From: Microglena sp. YARC
Taxonomy: Eukaryota; Chlorophyta; Chlorophyceae; Chlamydomonadales; Chlamydomonadaceae
DNA length: 64,000 nucleotides
NCBI GenBank assembly: GCA_022414725.1
Contig: CM039462.1
Coordinates: forward strand, 32,418,781-32,482,780
Reading direction: 5' to 3'
The number at the start of each line of letters is the position of its first letter. Positions within the stretch are counted from its first letter, which is position 1. Below are positions 40,137 to 53,900 of this stretch, one piece after another. A model generated the notes under the pieces. It was not told the origin of the DNA, ran no database searches, and worked only from the letters and a program-made list of their open reading frames with translations. Position numbers and translations under genes: made by a program.

Positions 40137-42299
40137 TATGACAGCCATGTTTCAGTGGTTAAGAGGCTGTAACGCTCAGGCACTGTTACTTGCAAGGGGG
40201 GACCCGTCCAAGGCCCCCCCTGGATGTGTTTACTTGCCTAGTGAAGGAGGCATCGCAGCTGATTACAGACGATTACTGGTGAAGAGGCTACTGTAATAAG
40301 CACTGGTCAAAACAAATGCAAGAAGGATTTTAGCCTCTAAGGGTGGGTCTCCCTACACTAGCCCTTGACTCGCAGCGTTATATGTCATGTGGCGAAGCTG
40401 TTCCTACTCGTAAAATGCACTGAGTTAGCTCTAGACTCGAAGGATTAGATGTGATGTGGCGGAGCTGTTCCTACTCGTAAAATGCACTGAGTTAGCTCTA
40501 GACTCGAAGGATTAGAGGTGATGTGGCGGAGCTGTTCCTACTCGCAACATGTACTGAGTGATACCCAGAAGTACAGGAGGGCCCATGTGTGGAATGCGCT
40601 ATTGTGCTCCAATAATTATAATAGTAGACAACACTACTGGTATTGTTTCATACACGGGCCAACCTGCAAGCGCATGCTACGATGTGACCATATTTTCAAC
40701 TCAGGGCCCCCGTCGGTAAAATTATTGATCGGGGTTCAGTTCATCAATGCTTTTTCTGTTTTGCCCTTCCTTTCACGATTGGGCAAGTCCCTTTACGGCC
40801 TTCAGCCGTATTTGGCCTACCCCTGGACTGTAACATACCTGCATACATACCCAGGTACATACCTGCATATTGTGGTACAGTAAGGCTTACATGCCGTAGC
40901 CTGTGGCACGCGAAGCTACCTGCTAGAGGTCGCTTGCTCATCCTACCACCAGACGGTTAGACCGCCTGTCGGTTAGACCGCTGGCATGCCATGGGCTTAG
41001 GTTCCACCTAACCTCCCTGGGATGCTCTGCTACTTATTCAGTGTGCATCCCTTTCTTGTCAACGATTGTAACTACCGTATACATTGACTCTACAAGACAA
41101 GCTCCCTTTTTTATTTTAAGTTGTGAAAGGACCTTAACCTTAGGGGGTGGGACTCCTGACATAAACCAGCGACCCGGAGGATTTAGTTCGCATGGCGTTG
41201 CCCCTTAAAAGATTGGCTGCTTTGGGCCAACTTGTGTGTGACCTCGGCTAGTCCAACACAATAATTATTTACAGGATTTGGAGTTGGAGTAGGGCTAACA
41301 TCGGACCAAATTAGCCCTAATAGAGCTATTAGCTAAATTAGCCGTAATAGTGCACTAATTTAGCCAGACGTGGCCAATACAAACCAGAAAAAGTGCCACG
41401 TGTGTTGGAGAGTGTTGTTATGCATCCTACTGACCTTTGTTGCAATTGTGTATGACCTGATCGATCATGATGAAGTAGCTCATAACTGCGGGGGCGAACG
41501 GAGATCGCCGTATTATTATATCAACGCATTACAATGGAGGAAAATAAGTAAATAAGTGCATAAGATAATGTGGCAAAATCCTGAATGGGACTGTCCAAAC
41601 TCTAGACCACTGATTGTTTGGGCTAAGTAGCTTAGCCGCTTAGGGTACGTACGTCGGTTTACGCAAGGCTACGTACGTAGACATGCTATTTATCTTCTCT
41701 TCACCTCTCGTTAACGCCAAAATAACGGGATTTGTTTTAGCGATAATTAATGCTAATGGCGCTATTAGCATTGAGCTCCTAAGCCCCCCCCCTCCTAACC
41801 CTAATTATTTTGTGTCCGTAGATTGTCGGCGTCTAAAGCATCATAGATAGCTAGCATATCGTACTTATGTGTGGTTATGCCAGTGCATGTAGCTGAATTG
41901 TGGCCGAGACTTGATTTTATGAAAAGAACATTACCATACCGAGTTCCAGCGCAGGTGAATTGTGGCTATTCAAGGGGGTGAGAGACCGCAGGTTCACCCC
42001 TTTGTCCGTTTGTCCGACCAACGACCGAGACGATGCCTGACACGTCAGCCAACTGCCTCATAAATAACCGGCTTCGCTCAGCTCTATCGTTGCCACCTGT
42101 CGTTCCATTGCCAACACTCTCCTCCAATTTTCGCCCAGACCCTCTGAGATGCAACGAACCCTCAATTTCTGCATCTGCGACGCCACCGACCCATTGGATC
42201 TGCATCTGCGACGCAACGGAACCTCTCCTCGTTGGGTCTACGACACAAGGCACGGCGTTCTGATTTCAGTAGGCAAAAGCTGTACACTCAACTGTCATA
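40137..42299. other. Intergenic stretch with dispersed repeats
   Basis: It holds a duplicated 70-bp unit with TAGCTCTAGACTCGAAGGAT and GATGTGGCGGAGCTGTTCC (40390-40560), an R1 copy (about 40700-40847), a copy of the TTGTGAAAGG repeat (about 41115-41230) and a copy of the GATGCCTGACACGTCAGCC repeat (42005-42140). I see no exon with motif support. A short frame at 41370-41555 is unassigned. Confidence 0.5.
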
Positions 42300-43075
42300 A
42301 TGCGTACATCGGGTCCGGCGCCCCCCGCCATCACATCCTTCTTCACATCCATGCAGTTGCGCGCCATGCAGTGGAAACTTCAAGTGCTATCAGCAGCTGT
42401 ATTATTTTTCTGCCCTTCAGGTATACACCCAGATCTTCCATCCAACAATCTCCATCTGCCTTTCCGCCTTTCACGCCCCGAGTCTCTTGCTAATCACGAC
42501 ACCAATCCACACAGCCACATCCAATCAGCTCCTCTTGAATTATACCCAGACTTACTCTGTTCCGAGAAGGTAGGCCTCCTGACGTCTTAGTATCTAGCCC
42601 CGCACCCTCTCCAGACCCCCTCCCTTGACGAGCGTCCCTGCCACACTGGCGGACGCGCTTGTTCACGAAGGCAAGCTGGAATATCTACTCGGTTGCGCTG
42701 TGGTCTCGTTTTGCACCTACCTAGTGTGCAAGCAATTCGCAAATCTCACGCCCCTGCGATTTCACATCGCGGTTTGGAGTGGGATTGTAGCTGTCACCGC
42801 CAAGGAAGTGGGGGACTATTTCCAGGTGAGGCTCAGCGACCTGGGGGGGAAAGCATGGCAGTATGGCAACATTGTAGCATGACAGCATGGCATGTTTGCA
42901 GCGTGGCAGCATTGCAGCATGGCAACATTTTACCTTGGAGCATAACAATATTTCAACATAAAAACATGGCAACATTGTAGCACAGCAACATTGCAGCATT
43001 TCAACATGACAGCATGGCAACAATGTAGCATGGCGGCATGGCATTTTGAGTCCAGTAGGGAACCAGGAAACAATC

Positions 43076-43113
<38 letters not shown>

Positions 43114-45083
43114 GTCATCATCGTCATCATCGTCATCATCGTCATCATCACCAACACCAACACCAACATCATCATTATCATCATAAATACAATGGCATGC
43201 AAAACCTCACTGGCATACAAACAAATGGTTGTATGCAAATATTGCCGGCACACACCTGGCACGCAAAACGATGTTGGCATTCAAATCCTCGTTGGCATAC
43301 AAACAAATGGTGGCATGCAAATAATGCTGGCACACACCTGGCACGCAAAACAATAGGGGCATGCAAATAGTGCTGGCACACACCTGGCACGCAAAACAAT
43401 AGGGGCATGCATATCCTCCTTGGCATACATACAAATGGTTGCATGCAAATAGTGCTGGCACACACCTGGCACGCAAAACAATAGGGGCATGCAAAACTTC
43501 CTTGGCATACATACAAATGGTGGCAAGCAAATAGTGCTGGCACACACCTGGCACGCAAAACAATAGGGGCATGCATATCCTCCTTGGCATACATACAAAT
43601 GGTTGCATGCAAATAGTGCTGGCACACACCTGGCACACAAAACAATTTTGGCATGCATATCCTCCTTGGCATACATACAAATGGTTGCATGCAAATAGTG
43701 CTGGCGCACACCTGGCACGCAAAACAATAGGGGCATGCAAATCCTCCTTGGCATACAAACAAATGGTTGCATAGAAATACTGCTGGTACCCACCTGGCAC
43801 GCAAAACAATGTTGGCATGCATAATTTCGTTGGCATACAAATAAATGGTTGCATGCAAATATTGCAAGCACACACCTGGCACGCAAAACAATAGTGGCAT
43901 GCAAAACTTGTTGGTCTGCAAAAACTTGTAGGCATGTGGAAGCTTGTTGGTGTGCTAAAAATTGTAGGCATGCAAATACTGGTAGGTGATGTTAGCCGAG
44001 TTAATGAGTTTTTGGCAGAGCCCCTTCTTCTGAGTGGCAGGAGCCCCCATAGTCACCCTGTTGTCTGTTTGTCTGTCTGTCTGTCGGCACATAACCCTGG
44101 CCCTGTCTTAAACCCTGGCTTCGATCCGCTGCAATCGATTCCGAAGCCACCTGTCGCTCCGATAGCCAACTCTCTCTGCCAATTATCTGCGAGGACTTGT
44201 CTGGAGTATGGTGAGTACTAGTTTGCATTCTCATGACACTCAATTCATCCCTCCCCATGTTTCCAATGCAGTGGTGGCCTGGGGAGGAGAGCTACAAGGA
44301 GCTTATAGCTGATACTGCTGGTTCCTCCATTGCCTTGCCTGTCCTGTTGCTCTGGGAGCGTTGGGTAAACCCGTGACTCTTTTATTTTCTTTGTTTTACT
44401 TGTTTGCATTCTTCTGACACTCAATTCATCCCCCCCCCCCCCCCCCCCTGTTTTTCAATGCAGTGGTGGCCTGGGGAGGTCAGTTAAAAGGATCTTATAG
44501 CTGGTACTGCTGGCTCTGCCATTGCCTTGCCTGTCCTGTTGCTCTGGGAGCGTTGTGTTAAGTGGTAAAATCACAACTATTTCGTTTGCTTTGTCTTACT
44601 TGTTTGCATTCTTCTGACACTCAGTCCATCCCCGCCCATGTTTTTCAATGCAGTGGTGGCCTGGGGAGGTCATTTACAAGGATTTCATAGCTGGTACTCC
44701 TGGCTCTGCCATTGCCTTGGCTATCCTGTTGCTCTGGGAGCGTTGGTTAAACCCACGGCTTTTTTTTACTTGTTTGCATTCTTCACTCAATTCATTCCCG
44801 CCCATGTTTTTCAATGCAGTGGTGGCCTGGGGAGGTCAGTTACAAGGATCTTATAGCTGGCACTGCTGGCTCTGCCATTGCCTTGGCTATCCTGTTGCTC
44901 TGGGAGCGTTGGGTAAACCCACGGCTGCAGCAGCATCTGGGCCGACTAGTTGACCTGGAGCTGTCCGTCCGAGAGTTTATCAGCCGCAACAGCCCGGGGG
45001 AGCGGGCAGCAGGTGCCAGAGGCGCGTGGGTGGCAAAGCTCAACGAACCGGCTAGCGAGCGTTTGCTTGGTGAACGGCCGTAG
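42300..45083 (+). CDS. Small membrane protein resembling YfiM/DUF2279
   Basis: The best-supported exons are 42598-42825 and 44820-45083, joined in phase 0 (GDYFQ then WWPGEVSYKDLIAGTAGS). The product has two hydrophobic segments (YLLGCAVVSFCTYLVC; AIALAILLLW) around HIAVWSGIVAVTAKEVGDYF. The spacing G..A..KE..D, then (S/Y)..DL.A...G, is like bacterial YfiM/DUF2279 proteins of unknown function. A charged C-terminal tail ends ERLLGERP and a stop. A 5' exon at about 42300-42569, with a signal-like MQLRAMQWKLQVLSAAVLFF, may precede it, but joining it in frame needs an implausible 28-nt intron (42570-42597), so the 5' end is uncertain. The intron at 42826-44819 is filled with repeats and three echoes of the last exon. 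Confidence 0.6.
42840..43985 (+). repeat. Intron arrays: AGCATGGCA units, (ATC)n, 98-bp minisatellite
   Basis: 42850-43050: short units of CAGCATGGCAACATTGTAGC. 43078-43160: (ATC)n with GTC interruptions. 43190-43985: about eight 98-bp units with GGCATGCAAATAGTGCTGGC, ACACACCTGGCACGCAAAAC and TCCTTGGCATACATACAAAT. Long Cys/His-rich minus-strand frames in the last array are by-products of the unit. Confidence 0.9.
44000..44215 (+). repeat. Dispersed repeat R4 copy
   Basis: It shares GGCAGAGCCCC, GGCAGGAGCCCCCA, TTGTCTGTTTGTCTGTCTG and GATTCCGAAGCCACCTGTCG with the copies at 4600-4830 and 42005-42140 (which have CGTTGCCAACACTCTCC in the last block). Class unknown. Confidence 0.55.
44225..44765 (+). 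repeat. 5'-edge echoes of the YfiM-like last exon (three copies)
   Basis: Units of about 190 bp (44225-44400, 44402-44590 and 44597-44765) each contain the upstream TTGCATTCTTCTGACACTCA, the acceptor TTTTCAATGCAG and 100 bases of exon (WWPGE.SYK(D/E)LIA then LLLWERW). One copy has a stop at codon 8 (GGTCAGTTAA). Each breaks off near WV.P, where the true exon continues with RLQQHLGR. Confidence 0.9.
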
Positions 45084-45084
45084 T

Positions 45085-45740
45085 ACAGCAAGCCAGTGCT
45101 CAGATCTGCTAGATCAGGTAGATCTATATCAGATCAGCCAACTATCTGCAGCAAGCCAGCGCTCAGATCTGCTACAATAGCTAGATCTAGATCAGATCAG
45201 CCAACTATTTGCAGCAAGCCAGCGCTCATATCTGCTACATTAGCTAGATCCAGATCAGATCAGCCAACTAGCATTAGCAAGCCAGCTCTCAGATCTGCTA
45301 GATCAGCTAAAACTAGATCAGATCGGTCAACTGGATAAAAGATTGAAACTTGGTCATCACAAGGCATTTCAGCTGTCTTTCTTTCTTTTCAGACGCCTAT
45401 TCAGCCGTTTCAGCCGACTTTCATTTTTCCCAACTGCCTTATCAGTCTGTTCAGCCATCTTTCTTACTCTTCAGATGCCTTATTAGCCGTTTCAGCTGTC
45501 TTTACTTCTTCCCAGCTGCTTATCAGACTGTTCAGCTGTCTTTCTTTCTTTTCAGACGCCTTTCAGCCGTTTCAGCCGACTTTCATTCTTGCCAGCCGCC
45601 TTATCAGTCTGCTCAGCCGTTTTCTTTCTCTTCAGACGCCTTTTCAGCCTGTTCAGCCGTCTTTCTTTCTATTCAGCCGCTCTTTCGCCTGTCTCTCTTT
45701 TCAGCCGCTTGCAAGGAGCGCTACAACTTCTCCGCAGTCT
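45085..45740 (+). repeat. 60-bp AGATCTGCTA array and pyrimidine-rich repeats
   Basis: 45089-45330: four units with AGCAAGCCAGCGCTCAGATC and AGATCAGATCAGCCAAC. 45365-45720: repeats of TTTCAGCCGTCTTTCTTTC and TTTTCAGACGCC. The second part is polypyrimidine-rich and runs up to the first methyltransferase exon. Confidence 0.85.
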
Positions 45741-45751
45741 CCTAGCCGTGT

Positions 45752-45820
45752 ATGGCGTTGGTGCCCTACAGGACTAACGGTCCTTCTGCTGATCAGACGG
45801 TGGAGGAACGTGTGGTGCAG
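45752..45820 (+). CDS. Methyltransferase exon 1 (first version)
   Basis: ATG start, MALVPYRTNGPSADQTVEER then VVQ, and donor GTGTGTGG. Phase 0. A second intact version lies at 46428-46496 (MVLVPYRTTGPSANQAVEER, VLQ, donor GTGAGTGG, a better donor). Either could be the real first exon. Confidence 0.7.
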
Positions 45821-47962
45821 GTGTGTGGCTGCTTGAGCACTTGATTGTTTGTCGCCCTTACACGGAGCTCTCCTAATTCCTATAGTTTCCTAGCCGTGTA
45901 TGGTGTTGGTGCCCTTTAGGACTAACAATGGAGGTGGAGGAATGTGTGTTGCTTCCGCACTTAATTTTTGATCACGCTTACACGGAGCACTCCTAATCCC
46001 TATAGTCTCCTAGCGGTGTATGGCGTTGGTGCCCTATAGGACTAACAATCTCTCTGCTTACCGGACGGTAGAGGAACGTGTGTTGCTTGAGCATGTGTTT
46101 GTAGATCACGCTTACACATAGTGCTACAACTTCTCCGTAGTCTTCTAGCCGAATATGGCGTTGGTGCCCTATAGGACTAACAGCCTTTCTGCTGACCACA
46201 TTGTTGAGGAACGAGTGTTGCTTTAGCTCTTGTTTGTTGATCACGCTTAGATGGAGCTTTCTTATTTCCTATAGTCTCCTAGCCGTGTATGGTGTTGGTG
46301 CCCTATAGGACTAACGGCCCTTCCCCCTAACAGCCCAGATTGTGGAGGAACGTGTGTTGCTTGAGCACTTGTTTGTTGATCACGGTTACACGGAGCTCTC
46401 CTAATTCCTAAAGTCTCCTAGCCGTGTATGGTGCTGGTGCCCTATAGGACTACCGGTCCTTCTGCTAATCAGGCAGTGGAGGAACGTGTGTTGCAGGTGA
46501 GTGGCTGCTTGAGCACTTGTTTGTTGATCACGCTTACACGGAGTGCTACAAATTCTCCATAGTCGCCTAGCCGTGTATGGCGTTGATGCCCTATATTGCA
46601 GGGTGGAGCTGATGTGCTACGGATAAAGCAGACCCATGACCCCTTGATCAAATCCAATCATTGATTCACCCACTGACCTGCCTTTGAATCGTACTTCAGG
46701 TTGGTGGTCATGTACTGCAGATGAATCAGCTATCCAAAGGCAGCGGGGTGTGGTGTGGTGTGGTGTGGTGTGGTGTGGTGTGGCGTGTTGTATCATGTCG
46801 ATTAGTTTTTTGCCAATTTGTGTCATTTTGTTTTCACTTATGCTTTTCCTGTCCATCATAAAACTAGAACGCCCTCTGTAGACACATGAAACCTTTATCT
46901 AATCCAATCCAATCCAATCATTGATTTGCCCACCAACATGCCTTTCTTCGTACTTCAGGTCGGACGTCATGTACTGTCAATAAAGCAGACCCATGACTCC
47001 TTGATCAAATCCAATCATTGATTGCTTCCACTGACCTGCCTTTGAATTGTACTTCAGGTTGCAGGTCATGTACTAGATCAAGCAGACCCATGACTCATTG
47101 ATCAAATCCAATCATTGATTGCCTCTACTGTCCTGCCTTTGAATCGTACTTCAGGTTGCAGGTCATGTGCTGCGGATCAAGTAGACCCATGACTCCTTAA
47201 TCAAATCCAATCATTGATTGCTTCCACTGACCTGCCTTTAAATCGTACTTCAGGATGGGGGTCATGTACTGTGAATAAAGCAGAACCATGACTCCTTGAT
47301 CAAATCCAATAATTGATTTCCCCCACTGACCTGCCTTTGCTTCAAACTGGAAGTTGGGGGTCATGTACTATGGAAACAGGAGCTACCCAAAGGCAGCGGA
47401 GCACTGATGCTTCACCTGTTCACCTTCAGCCCGCACCGCCCTCAGTAGACACATGAACCCTTCATCCAACCCAACCCAATCCAACCCAATCCAATATAAT
47501 CAAATCATTGATTTCTTCCACTTATATGCCTTCGCTTCAAATTGCAGGTTGGGGGTTATGTACTATGGATACAGCGGCTACCCAAAGGCAGCAGGGCACT
47601 CATGCTTCTCCTGTTCATCTTCAGCCCACAACGCCCTCAGTAAACACATTAAACCCTTCATCCATTCCAATACAATTCAATACAAAACAATATAATGATT
47701 GATTCACCCACTGACATACCTTTGAATTGCACTTCAGGTTGGAGGTCATGTACTGCGGATCAAGCAGATGCCAAAAGCCAGCGGGGCACTTTTATCTGAC
47801 GGCCCGTCCAATACCCAAGTGCTGTGGGGTGGGGATGATGAAGAGGAAAAAGGTGGGTTTGGGTCCTGCTTCCAAGGGGGCAAGTAGTCATGCACAGGGG
47901 GGTTAGATAGCCTGAAGTAGCCTGAAATAGCCTGCAACGACGACAACAACAACAACAACAAC

Positions 47963-47994
<32 letters not shown>

Positions 47995-48770
47995 GCAGCA
48001 ACAAGTGCTGTGGAGTGGGGATGATGAAGAGGTTAAAGGTGGGTTGGGGTCCTGCTTCCACGAAGGCAAGCAGTTTTGCACAGGGGTTTAGATAGCCGAA
48101 AGTAGCCTAAAGTAGCCTGAAATAGCCTGCAACAAGAACAAGAACAACAAGAACAACTACAGCAACAACAAAAACAACAACAAGTGCTGTGGGGTGGGGA
48201 TGATGAAGAGGACAAAGGTGGGTTTGGGTCCTGCTTCCAAGAGGGCAAGCAGTCATGCACAGGGGGTTTATATCTATATCTGTTAGCATTTCAGGGTGCT
48301 ATGTTTTGGGTGTGTGGTGTTGTGTGTTTGGGTGGAGAGGAGGGGGGGGAGGGGGGGGGGGGGGGGGGGACCTTTTTGTTTGTTTTTGTCCTTGGCTTCA
48401 GCCTAAACATAGTCAGCCAGAAGCTCTAGCAAGTTCTGGTCCTCTCCCTGTGTGTGTGGTATGCAAAGGAACGCTAGACTAATGGACACATTTCAAAGGC
48501 GTACTCAAGACATCAAGATACTGAATCTAAGGTACTTATTACTTATACAAGAGATATAGACTAGTAGCAGGCTATCCTGCTTCATGGTAGTGGTGTGTGG
48601 TGGTATGTGTTTGGGGGTCTCTGGGGGGTGCGTTTATCAGCCCCCTGTTGAATCTATTAAAATGTGAATCCGGGACCAAGTAAGTAAGACGGCAAGATGT
48701 ACAGCGGCTTGGTACTTAATCATTAAGATCAAAAACAACAATACAAACAACAACAACAGCAACAAACAAC

Positions 48771-48809
<39 letters not shown>

Positions 48810-50864
48810 CGTCAGCATCAGCAGCAACAACAACGACAACGACCCCACCCCACCCCATTCACCCCACCCACCCTCACCCCACCCCACCTAACCCCACCCC
48901 ACCCACCCCCACTTCACCCCACCCAACCTCCCCCCATCCCCCTCCCCCCCACCTCACTCCACTCCCTCCCCCCACCCCGCACCCCACCCCACCCACCCCA
49001 CCCCCACCCTCACCCTCACCCTCACCCCATCCCACCCCCACCCGACCTCCCCCCATCTCACCCCACCTCCCTCCCCCCACCCCGCCCCCACCCCACCTCA
49101 CCCCCATCCCCACCCCCACCCTGTGGTGCAGGGTCTGGAGGATCTAACCTAGAGAATGCGGGCCTTGATAACCCTAAACCCTAAACCCTGTGGTGCAGTA
49201 TCTGGAGGGTCTAACCTAGAGAATGTGGGCCTTGATAACCCTGAACCCTAAACCCTGTGGTGCAGGATCTGGAGGATCTAACCTAGAGAATGTGGGCCTT
49301 GTCGTCTGGCAGCTTGGTTTTGTTGTATCTGAGCTATTGTTGAAGCACCCCCCTTGGGGCCAGAACTGGCAGGACGTACGAGTTGTTGACCTGGTAAGGC
49401 CCCTATTGTATAATAAAAATTGGAATGTGAATGCAATTGCTATGACAGCTTGGTTGTATGGTGGTGGTGGTGGTGGTTGTAGCCGGTGGTGGTGGTGGTG
49501 GTAGTGGCCGAGCTGTTGCTGAAGCACCCGCCTTGGGGCCATAACTATTATGATGTATGAGTTGTTTACCTGGTAAGGCCCCTATTGTATAAGAAAAGAA
49601 AAAATTAAAAATGTGAATGCTATTGCTTTGACAGCTTGGTTTGATGGTGGTGGTGGCCGGTAGTGGTGGTGGTGGTAGTGGCTGAGCTGTTGTTGAAACA
49701 TCCCCTTGGGGGCAGAACTGGCAAGGCGTACGAGTTGTTGAGCTGGTAAGGCCCCTGCCATATAATACCAGGAACAATGGAAATGTGATGTATTTGCAAT
49801 TTTGACTTTAATTGACGTTTGGCAGCTTGATTTTGTGGTGGCCGAGCTGTGTTGAAGCACCCCCCCTTGGAAATGTGAATGCAGTCGCACTTGCAATCGA
49901 ACTTTTGTCGGACAGCTTGTTTTTGTGGTGGAGGTGGCTGAGCTGTTGTTAAAGCACCCCCTGTGGGGCCATAACTGGCAAGACGTACGAGTTTTTGGCC
50001 TGGTGACGCCCCTGCCGTATAATACCAGGAACAATAGAAATGTGATGTAATTGCAATTTTGGTATTGATTTTAATTGCCGACTGGCAGCTTGGTTTTGTG
50101 GTGGCTGAGCTGTTGTTGAAACACCTCCCGTGGGGGCATAACTGGAAAGGCATATCATATGATGTTGACCAAAGGCGAGTATTATATCGTATGATATCAT
50201 ACAAATTGCATCATAAGACATTGTATATAAATGGTAGCTTTAGCCTAGTCAGACTGCCGGCATCAAATGATATTGTATGATATCATGTTGCCGTTCCCTA
50301 GGCATAACTGGAACATAACCCACACACACCACACCACACCACACCCTCACCACACCACACCGTACCCCATCCCATCCCACCACACCACACCCTCACCACA
50401 CCACACCACACCCCATCCCATCCCACCACCCACACCACATCCCACCATACCACACCCTCACCCCACCCCTCCCCTTGGTACGACAAGAAGTGAGTAGAGG
50501 GTAAGTGACAGGATAGTGACAAGCGTCTAGGATTTTGTTGGCCGGGTGCTGTACCAAGGAGAAATTAAAGTTCAAACATTTACGAGTTGTTTAATTGGTA
50601 AGGCACTGAGACCCCTTTCAAAGGACATTTCAAAATGTAATTCAAATTATTTTTAAAGTTTATTTGAAATATGGCCCACATTAGGAACCATTGATTTTAA
50701 GTGTGCGCCTTATATCATTATGTCTGTATGTTGCCCTGAATGGGGCCCAGCTTACGATTAGACAGCGGCAACCTATCCAACAGCAACGCTTATGACAGTC
50801 TAATTAGATGCCCGGAAATATAATTACCAATGCAATCAAAAATAATAATAATGATAATAATAAC

Positions 50865-50901
<37 letters not shown>

Positions 50902-50906
50902 GTAAC

Positions 50907-50940
<34 letters not shown>

Positions 50941-53900
50941 GTAACAATACTATCTCCATAGGTGCCTAAGTCCAAAAACGCCCTAAGTTGGTACAAGATT
51001 GTGGTACAGAGCCGTACAGGCCCCAAAATGCTCGGAGTCGAATTCTGTCTGGCCACCTTTCGCGCAATTGTGTCAGCTACGCGCACCTGTATTTTCGGTC
51101 CGCATTCGCATGCGGTCGCGAGCAGCCTTGTACGGAAGGCCGGTGGCAGAACATCAGATGTGCGATAAATTGTTGTACAAATCCAGATCGCGCCAGACAC
51201 GAGGCCGCGCGAGCTATTCTGAATCATGTTACCGCGGGACGAAAGGCTTATCAAACCCCTACCACAAGGTTGAAGGCTGCGCTTCAGCCTTGGCCTCAGA
51301 ATTTACTGAGATAGCAGTACAACTTGAAAATTCACCTGATCACCTCCCAATCTCATCTCCCAACTTGAGATTTCACCCCTCTTTCCCAAATCAAGAATTG
51401 AATTCAAATGTGGATGTTTGAAACAAAGTTGGAATAAAGTTATTTTTTGAATATATTTTGAAAATAAATTTGAATTTTGAATTTTGTAATTTACACAAAA
51501 AAAGTTAGTCTTCGTGCTACGAAGCAAAGCTAAGACCCAAAATGAAACAATTCAGCTTGTGCAGCGTTGTACCACACTTAGGGCATCCACAATATGTAAA
51601 TAATCAGTATTTTGGGGGTCCATATTCACCCGTACTTCCTATGTACTGCCATCCAAAACCTGATGTAACAATTTATTATGAGGAAAGATGTGCACAATAG
51701 GGCTACCTACTTTTTGTTTTAAGAAAACTTGTTTTTGATAGCGACACGTAAAATCCGTACCGACTTAGGGAGCCCCATAGTGAAAAAAATCACACGTTTT
51801 GCTTTGCCTGGTTCCCACCACCTGAGAGAACCCAGCTCTGAGTATTTATATGTTGAACTGATATGGTTAGGCAACTTTTTGGCAAAAAAAAGTTTTCTTT
51901 GGACTTAAGGTAATAGGTGAAAAACATCCGTATCACTCAGGGTCGGACTTAGGCACTTATGGAGATACCCAATTTAAGTAACTCATTATAGTAATACTAA
52001 ATGTATAAGCCACGCCACTCATGAACCTCCAGGGAACAGGCACTGGACTAGTTGGCATTGCGTTGGCCCTATCTGGAGCTCACGTCACTCTCACTGACCT
52101 GGTGAGTTCGAAGCTGGGTGGGTGGATAGGGGTGGGGTGGGGTGGGGTTCCATAGCAGGTTCAAAGGGTGGGGCGGTTTAGGGTGGGTTGACAAGGAATT
52201 TAAATGGGTGTGAGCCCATGGGAAGGGGAAGAATCGTGCGTCTGTCTAGTGTGTCAACCCTCAGAGCTGCTTTCCACCTAGTCAACCCCCCTGTACGGTA
52301 GCGGTACAGTCAACGCTGCCCTTTTAATGTCACGCCCACAGCATAGACATCACGCTCGGCTTACATGATTGCGCGCTTTTGATGATCTTTCTGCTCGAGC
52401 CTTCTGGGTTACCTGAAAGCCTTGGTTGGCCATACCCTGTATCTGCACTGCTTTAGCATTCACTGTGCTATCAACCTGAGGACCCATAGTGCAGTGTGAT
52501 GATCTTTCTGCGCGACCCTCTTGAGTAACCTGGAAGCCTTGGTTGGCCACAACCTGTATCTGTACTGCTTTAGCACACCCTGTATATGTACCGCTTCAGC
52601 ATACCCTGTATCTGTACTGCTTTAGCATACCCTGTATCTGTACTGCTTTAGCCTACCCTGCATCTGTACTACTTTGGCGTACCCTGTGTCTAGTGCTTTA
52701 ACATACCCTGTATCTGTACTGCTTTAGCATTCCCTGTATCTGTACTGCTTTAGCGTACCCTGTGTCTGTACTGCTTTAGCATACCCTGTGTCTGTACTGC
52801 TTTAGCGCACCCTGTATCTGTACTGCTTTAGCATACCCTATATCTGTACTGCTTTAACATACCCTGTATCTGTACTCCTTTATTATACCCTGTATCTGTA
52901 CTGCTTTAGCGTACCCTGTATCTGTACTGCTTTATTATACCCTGTATCTGTACTCCTTTATTATACCCTGTATCTGTACTGCTTTAGCGTACTCCGTATC
53001 TGTACTGCTTTAGCATACCCCGTATCTGTACTCCTTTAGCATACCCTGTATCTGTACTGCTTTAGCGTACTCTGTATCTGTACTGATTTTGCATACCCTG
53101 TGTCTGCACTGTTCTAGCATTCACTGTGCTTCCAACCTGAGGACCCATGGTGCAGTGTTGATAAGACTGTCGTCTACTGTGTTGAGCTGGTACACCACGG
53201 GCAGCAGACGATTAGGACAAGTCTTATCAACCGGAGCACCTCAGGATCCACTCATTTTTGTTAGGATCATGTTGCACTGCTCGCCGTCTAAGTTTAACTA
53301 ACATTCACTAATATTATTCATTCACTTATATTAACTAACTTCGCCTTTCTCTACTTCGTACATGCATACCCATAAATATATATTTCACTTGTCAACTGCT
53401 ATAGGAAATAAATACAAAAATAAAATAAATAAGAATACAAATAAATATCAATATATATTTATTTCACTTTTCAACTGGCATCTCATACAGAAAATAAAAA
53501 TAAATAATCATAAAAATAAATACCCATAAACATGTATTTCACTTGTCAACTGCTACAGGAAATAAAAAGAAATATCAATAAGGAAGAAATACCCATACAC
53601 ATGTATTTCACTTGTTAATTGCTATAGGAAATAAATAAGATAATAAATAAAAATAAATAAAAATACCCATAAATATGTATTTCACTCGTCAACTGCTACA
53701 GGACATAAAAATAAATAATAATAATAATAATACTACTAATAATAATAATAAATACCCATAAATATCCATAAATATGTATTTCACTTGTCAACTGCTACAG
53801 GACCACATCATCCCATTGACGCGTGAAAACGTTGAGTCCAACTGCTGTGGCCGTGGTATCGCTCACATGCCAACAGTTGCTCGATGCTGTTGGGGTTCCA

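Noticed and set aside
42300..42569. Firm assignment of the 5' exon of the YfiM-like gene
   Set aside because: Joining it in frame needs a 28-nt intron (42570-42597); the more natural 45-nt intron shifts the frame.
43181..43971. Cys/His-rich minus-strand protein
   Set aside because: Antisense of a 98-bp minisatellite within an intron; the repeating CFACQVCA pattern mirrors the unit.
52370..53170. Echo array of exon 4 or 5
   Set aside because: The 29-bp unit has no visible similarity to either exon edge, so it is treated as an ordinary minisatellite.
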